Positions 58,550 through 64,000 of a stretch of DNA of 64,000 nt are shown in pieces (within the stretch, counting starts at the first letter, position 1; every line of letters begins with the position of its first letter). A program made the position numbers and the translations under genes. Under the pieces are notes generated by a model that made no database searches, was not told the DNA's origin, and was given only the letters and a program-made list of their open reading frames with translations. Source of the stretch: Diphasiastrum complanatum (lineage: Eukaryota; Streptophyta; Lycopodiopsida; Lycopodiales; Lycopodiaceae); NCBI GenBank assembly GCA_029204225.1, contig CM055092.1, positions 75,346,383-75,410,382 of the forward strand, in the 5' to 3' direction.

Positions 58550-58735
58550 GATCAAAAGAAAAAGCTTTGCTCCTCCCAACAAACACAGAAGGAAGTAATA
58601 TGAAAATGCAATGCAGATGGAGATGGAGGTCGCGTGGAGTTCCTGACGAAGACGTGCTCGCATAGAGAAGTCAAAAGAAAAAGCTCTGCTCCTTCACAAA
58701 CGCAGATGGAAGTGTTGTAAAGATGGAGGTCGCGT
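58550..58735. repeat. tandem duplication, about 118 bp apart
   Basis: 58551-58635 and 58669-58735 share AAAAGAAAAAGCT(T/C)TGCTCCT and GATGGAGGTCGCGT. Confidence 0.7.
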
Positions 58736-58862
58736 TTCGTAGCAGAAAATCAACTGCCAGATGTGTTTTTGTAGCGAGTAGATGCTGATTGCAGATCCGA
58801 TGCAGATGCAAATGAAACAGGTAGCAATTACAACTGTGAGAGGCAACGCACATGAAGAAATT

Positions 58863-58933
58863 TGAGAGAGTAAAATTGAGAGAAGGAAGGAGGGCAGTTA
58901 GGAAGAGTAGGAGTAAGACTAAACTCCAATACA
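58863..58933 (-). repeat. copia LTR end related to 16048-16121
   Basis: About 70 bp match the first bases of the LTR at 16121 (minus sense: start TGTATTGGAGTTTAGTC, then ACTCCTACTCTTCCTAACT). No purine tract or pol follows on the right, so this is a solo LTR or remnant that probably extends left through the tandem repeats at 58190-58735. Confidence 0.75.
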
Positions 58934-58936
58934 TAG

Positions 58937-61798
58937 AGATAGTGCTATAGCATTTATCACTGCCAAACATAAATGAAAATGTTACTTTGATTGTCGATGT
59001 ACAAAAATAGACAATTAATAGGAAGAAATGATCCAGAGTGTGACAATAAGCGAATGCTATTAATTGTGGCCAAAATCAAAAAGAGCTCGCAATGGTTGAA
59101 CGGACAAGGTGAGACATCCTTGGAATGGGATGGGCTATGGTGGTATGGGATATTATGGACAATGCTTAGTGTATTGATCAATGATAACAATGCAATCTCT
59201 CTGGCTTGGGAGAACTGAGGGCCTAGGCTGAAATCCTGAGCACACCGACGTTCGCAAGATTTCAAGTGCCAATGACAAATTTTTGTTTTTAACTTTAACA
59301 ACTTTGAATGACTATAATTTTCTTATTATAGCTCAGATTGAGATGATCCAAAAAGCAAAAATGTTTCATTTTGTATGTGGAATCCACTGGTTCTATCAAA
59401 TTTAGGTTTTTCTTAACTTTCTATTATAAATTTTCAAACCTCTTGTATTGGAACAAGCTTTCTTAAAAGGAATGATCCAATCACAATTATCTATTTATTT
59501 ATTTGCATGATGAAATTTTCCATTCCAAGGTTGTAAATTTTTAAGCTATAAAACATGAGAACAGCTTCCTGCACTTTTTCCCATCCTGAAATTCATCTCA
59601 ATCTACAACAATGGAATGTCACTACAAGAAATTGAAGTAAAAATTACTATTAATCGCACATATTATAAAAGCTTCTCATTCTGGATTCTATTGCTTTTTC
59701 AACAAACTTTTTTTAATCATGGATATACTGGATGAGGCAAAAATTTATCAGCCTTTTGGTGTATCCAACTCATGTACTAAAGCCTAGCTAGAAATCCGAC
59801 AGCTTTGGAGTCAATCCAGATATAATTCTAGGGAGCTATTTGCTTGGAAGCAAGCACAATGATGGAAAGGGACCACAATAGAAGCGTATCCCAAATCTGG
59901 AAGGATCGCAATCGATCATAGTGTTATAGCATACAAAAACAAGCACATACAGATAATCGTTCCATATGGGAGTTTTTTTTTTTATTTCGATAAAAATTTA
60001 CTTTTTTTAAAAAGACTCTCCTAATGTTTATGCTTGTTGGGCTTCAAACGAAACCAAAGATCATTGTAACGAATAAAAACAAATCCTTGAAAAACTGGGA
60101 TAGTTCTAGCATTTTTTTGTACGTACTATATTTGACCCATCTTAGAAGTTGCACAACCATGAAGCTCCGCTTGACATTACAATGGGCAAGGGGTTCATGT
60201 TTGCATGGTTTAGGGTTTCAAATTCAAGAGATCATGCCATACAATTTAACATGTAGCAGCCTAGCAGGCTTTAGGATTAGGCACATAGATATAAGAATCA
60301 ATGTTTAATGCATAAATATAGATATATAATATCACAAAGTTTAACACAAAAAAGTTCAAGAGAAGTACATTTGCATAACCAAACGATCCACACACACTCA
60401 CACTACCCCAAAAGCTTACCATTGTGACTCCAACGACATGACAAACAAGCTTGCAATAACAATCGGCAAAATTCAGATCACAGTAGCTATTTGCAAATCC
60501 TCCTATCTCTCAAAAATCCACTCCTCTTTTGCTGAAAAAACAAGTTAAGGGCCCCTTAGAAAAAAAATGGACTTGTTTCGTGCCTCTCTATACAGTAGAT
60601 CAATCAAGGTGCAGGATATGGACAAGGCAAGGTTCACTTCCATTGTGTTTGAATCAAGAAGCAAATGAGTGGATCGGGAGGAAAACATCCCAATCAGGCC
60701 ATCAAGGAGTAGATCAGGGAGAAAAACAAATCATGGACAACGACGACATGGGCCAATTGAGCCAAGTTAGGGCTAGGTAGCATGATTTAGATATGTCAAT
60801 TAAAATGTGTTAGCCCAATCTAGATATATTGCCCCAATCACAAAAAATAATATTAGAAGATTACCTTATATGATGTAGCAGAACTAGAGATACAACAACT
60901 TCTTTTTAACCTTTGTTACGTTTACTTATAGCAATCCTATTACTAGTTTCACGCATTCTAGTTGACACAAGGTCAACCTTTGTTACCAAGTCTTTCAATT
61001 TTATCAATAACATTCCATTCATCATTGCACCCTTTTCTATATGACTTTCATTTGATATCCACTATGTATTCATTAAGAAAAGAAGAATAAAAACCATAGA
61101 AATCATATGCTTTGTGCTAGACCTTCTGCGATAGATACTCTATGTGAAAAGCGCGTACCTTGGAAACACTATATCCAAAGATGAAAAGAACTTGATCCCA
61201 TATTATTCACATCATCCAAGAGTAGCATATGATGTGAATGAGCTAAGAAAATTTCATAGCTCACCTATTTAATGTCAAAATACTAAACTTTTTGAAAGTA
61301 GTAGCTCCTTCGACAAATTGTTGAAGAAAGCTAAAAAGATTGTTTGGAAAATTAGCTATATTTCAAAACACTAGAGGAATGTTGCTCATTCATTTCTTTA
61401 AGATTGCTTACACATTAATGTTGTACAACAACCATTTGGGCAGACAAGTCATGTCATGCATTGATCGACTCATCCATTCATGGACATTATTTTGGATTTC
61501 CCTCTTTACTAACATACAATGCCTCGAAAATCTATAGTGATGCATCGCACAGTGGACTCCCATTTCCAATTTTCTGTTCACCGAATAGCTTCTGAAATCT
61601 TGCCAAACCAGGCTTTAGCCTACATGAAACTGGATTGATCATTCTAATTTTCTTGATATTAGATTGATAATAGTACTCGAATGATTAACTCTGCATACGT
61701 GATGATTGATGGTTGAAGAGCAGGTATTTCAAGAGATGCATGATACTCCTTACTCAAATTATGGTTAGTACAAAAGATGAGACATTGTAAAGTGCTTA
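58937..61798. other. non-coding stretch, 2.9 kb
   Basis: Short frames (58957-59301 minus, 60024-60308 plus, 60529-60780 plus, 61340-61537 plus) show no family features or codon pattern. No LTR ends or inverted repeats were recognised. Confidence 0.5.
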
Positions 61799-62266
61799 GG
61801 GGCCTTTCCCACTTACAGGTTAGCTAACTAACAGTGATGTTAGTGCTAACTTGTGCCAGTTAGCTGACTGGCTTTCTTGTTGCCCCACCTACTCAATTTT
61901 GTTTGCTATAACTGAGGCGTTGCCCCATCTCCACACCCATTAGTGGCTTAGTTAAGCAAAGCAATAGACTGTAGAAGTAGGGTGGGTGAAGCTTGTTCCA
62001 TGTCCTGCTGAAAGCTTGCTCCACGCCCCTGCTTGTTCCACGCCAGTTGGAGGAGAAGAGAGCAATGGACTGTTGGCAGTTGGGTTCATAGTTAATTGGA
62101 GCACCAATAAGCTTAAGGAACCTATTTCAAAACAGTTAGTGAGGTAGGCAAAATGAGTGCTAATGGAATTTGTTAGCTAACTTGGCTATGCTTACTGTAG
62201 ATGGGGCAACACATCTCTCAATTAGCACTAACTGAAAGTTGCTAACCTATAAGTGGGGCAGGCCTC
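61799..62266. mobile_element. Tourist-like (PIF/Harbinger) MITE, 468 bp
   Basis: The left end reads GGGGCCTTTCCCACTTACAG then GTTAGC; the right end, reversed, reads GAGGCCTGCCCCACTTATAG then GTTAGC (22 of 26 match). The element is flanked by TTA on both sides (61796-61798 and 62267-62269), the target preference of PIF/Harbinger MITEs. It has no coding capacity. Confidence 0.82.
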
Positions 62267-62456
62267 TTATTGCTTAAAATGGAGTGAAGGTGATCATTGC
62301 AGATCTTGTTTCATCTTGCTAAAGAACAAAGCTAACTAGGGACATCATATGAGAAAAGCTTTTGGATATGGCAGAGCTTGCTGTAATAAATGCAACAAAT
62401 CTGAAAAGATTAAGGATGCAAAAGTTTAATAAACAGGTGGCAGAAGTTGTTCGGTC

Positions 62457-62585
62457 ACAAGATGCCCAAAAATAGCCTTGCATGTCGTATCTTCAAATCA
62501 AGTCACTACTTTTAAAAAGCAAAGATATTATAATGAAGCTCCCGAGCTCCTCTTTATTATGAGCTATAGCATGCTCTGAAGGGAT
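62457..62585. repeat. dispersed repeat, copy 2 (partner 14647-14775)
   Basis: Same-orientation relative of 14647-14775; see that entry. Confidence 0.75.
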
Positions 62586-63837
62586 AAGTATTTAGGGATA
62601 CTTTTTGCCCAATCGTATCGTTGTCTCACCAAACACTTTTCGAAAAATGCCAACTGTGAGAAACGTATTATTAGAATAAACCTTAGAGAAAAGAGAACAT
62701 CTCAAGATCTAAGTCCTCATGAAATGGCATCTGATCTATTGACAGATTGATAACCATAGAAGGTAAGATTCAAATAAGGGATGCACTTTTGGTAAATAGT
62801 GAGGAATCAGTAGATCAATTTGATCCGTTTTTCATAAATCACGGGATCTGATTGCTCGATTGTTGATTATATCAATGTTTGATTCTAATTGCTGAGAATA
62901 AAACTCAAAAGAAACACAGCCGTAACCACATCACAAGGGGAACTTGATACCTAGCAAAATATAACTTCCAAACAATGGAAATAAAAATTGTAAAAGGATG
63001 CACATCTCTTACTTACCTTGTCGGATTTTGCCGACGATGAGCTGTTGGCAATCTGGTAGACCTCTCTCTGCAATAGGCTGCTTTGCGATCCAGCTCTAGA
63101 GTATGCAACCGTCGGGAAAGAAGAACAGGAAAATCACAACCCAAACCTGATGGGTGGGCAAAAGGTACATCCCCAACTAATTGATGGTTGAGCCCATGTC
63201 CCCAACTTGTGAACCTAAGAACTTGGCAATGTGGAAGAAAGCCAATGTTAAGGGCTAAATTGTGGTGATGGTCCGAACACTTAAGGAGGTCCGGACCTTG
63301 GTGGAGAGCTGAAAGAACGTGCATCCATGAAACGAAACGTGTGCTTTTTGGCCATGTCTTAGAGTATGTGTTCAATTAGCAAATATGCAAAAAATAACCC
63401 CAATTTTATTTACCTCTCTTTTGTATATATGTGAAGACAAGTCATGCCATTTATTTTGCATTCCATTTATTCTACAGTAACGTGGTAGCTCCAAAGATCC
63501 TGGGATTTGATGCACTGGCACAAACTTCAGAGATAGGTTCAACATCTTGCGCATGATTGTTGTATGCATTTGAAACAAGTTCATTGTGAGAAATAACAAA
63601 CTCTGACCACTAATCATAAATCATGCTCCTGATTCGATACCGTACACTCAAAACTTACCTTCGCCGGACCTCCAAAAGTACTGGCACCCCCAGTTTATCC
63701 TCGCTGACGTAAGGAATTTCCTTGAAGTCTTCACGCCAGACCTCACACTTATTTTGAGCAAAAATATTTGTAGAAACAAAAGATAAATATCAGACATTAC
63801 CAAAAATTACCTCACGGTTTTGAAGGAGCATATAAAT
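62586..63837. other. non-coding stretch
   Basis: Nothing recognisable; the minus-strand frames 63013-63375 and 63372-63617 lack family features. Confidence 0.45.
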
Positions 63838-64000
63838 AGTACCAAATATTGGTACATAGTACAAAAACAGAGGCAATAGGTACCAAACATTAAGAATTGA
63901 TATCCAAAATAGTTCGAAACAGTTTTAGCTTGGTGCTAAAATAGTACCAAACAGTACCAAAATTTAGGCAATTGGTAATAACATAGCACGAAAGTACCAA
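63838..64000. repeat. array of GTACCAA words at the window edge
   Basis: AGTACCAAA, GGTACCAAAC, ATTGGTACAT, AGTACCAAAC, AGTACCAAAA and AAGTACCAA occur within 163 bp in both orientations (palindrome TTGGTACCAA), with variants such as AGTTCGAAAC and GGTGCTAAA. The texture matches the subterminal arrays of the hAT-type elements. The array is cut by the end of the window. Confidence 0.5.

Noticed and set aside
60890-61590. Copia or LINE remnant
   Set aside because: A few words looked integrase-like on the minus strand but no motif could be confirmed in any frame.

Overview
The window is nuclear DNA of a land plant. The evidence is two plant genes with GT-AG introns, a dense crowd of plant-type transposons (Ty1/copia, Ty3/gypsy, hAT, LINE, Helitron, Tourist-like MITE) and very long CT/CA microsatellites. 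Base composition is AT-rich. The first ALG1 intron is about 9.5 kb and the cytosolic class II small heat-shock gene carries an intron, so I lean toward a large-genome lineage such as a fern or other early-diverging plant. That is inference; nothing here fixes the species.

Host genes. (1) The 5' end of ALG1 (dolichol-pathway beta-1,4-mannosyltransferase) lies on the minus strand: exon 1 at 9593-9691 and exon 2 at 87-120, the rest being outside the window. The intron between them holds a LINE remnant, a 5,553-bp hAT element and an 895-bp hAT-type MITE. (2) A complete class II cytosolic sHSP (two exons, 153 aa) is on the plus strand at 23392-24060. Everything else with coding signal is transposon-derived or broken.

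Layout. 1-9691: ALG1 exons and TE-filled intron. 10140-14314: LTRs with tRNA-Met-type primer sites, one carrying a nested MITE. 15085-18125: 5'-truncated copia element on the minus strand. 19515-20524: decayed multi-frame gene, possibly recombinase-like. 22913-24060: sHSP. 24345-27900: duplicated non-coding repeats. 27900-29835: two copia fragments joined back to back plus an LTR piece. 30342-32812: gypsy LTR, primer site, leader and gag, cut off at a microsatellite. 35570-41120: gypsy element (minus) cut off in integrase at a microsatellite. 41217-43973: copia element (minus) also cut off in integrase at a microsatellite. 44479-46414: degenerate CENH3-like histone H3 reading frame followed by an unrecognised spliced gene. 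47721-51720: non-autonomous LTR element. 52429-55055: decayed Helitron-type helicase with a higher-order minisatellite. 57163-58933: unrecognised ORF and a solo copia LTR. 61799-62266: Tourist-like MITE. The rest shows no recognisable gene.

Most notable patterns. (a) Three hAT-type elements, and two further loci, carry arrays of short palindromic words (centred on TTCGAA, TTCCGGAA, TTTCGAAA, GTACGA and GTACCAA), a different word for each element. These look like family-specific transposase-binding arrays. (b) Retrotransposon leaders contain word arrays of their own (ACTCGC, GCGAGT, GCGAAGGTTC). (c) Several retrotransposon bodies stop exactly at CA/CT microsatellites. (d) A CENH3-like pseudogene sits directly before a spliced gene of unknown function.
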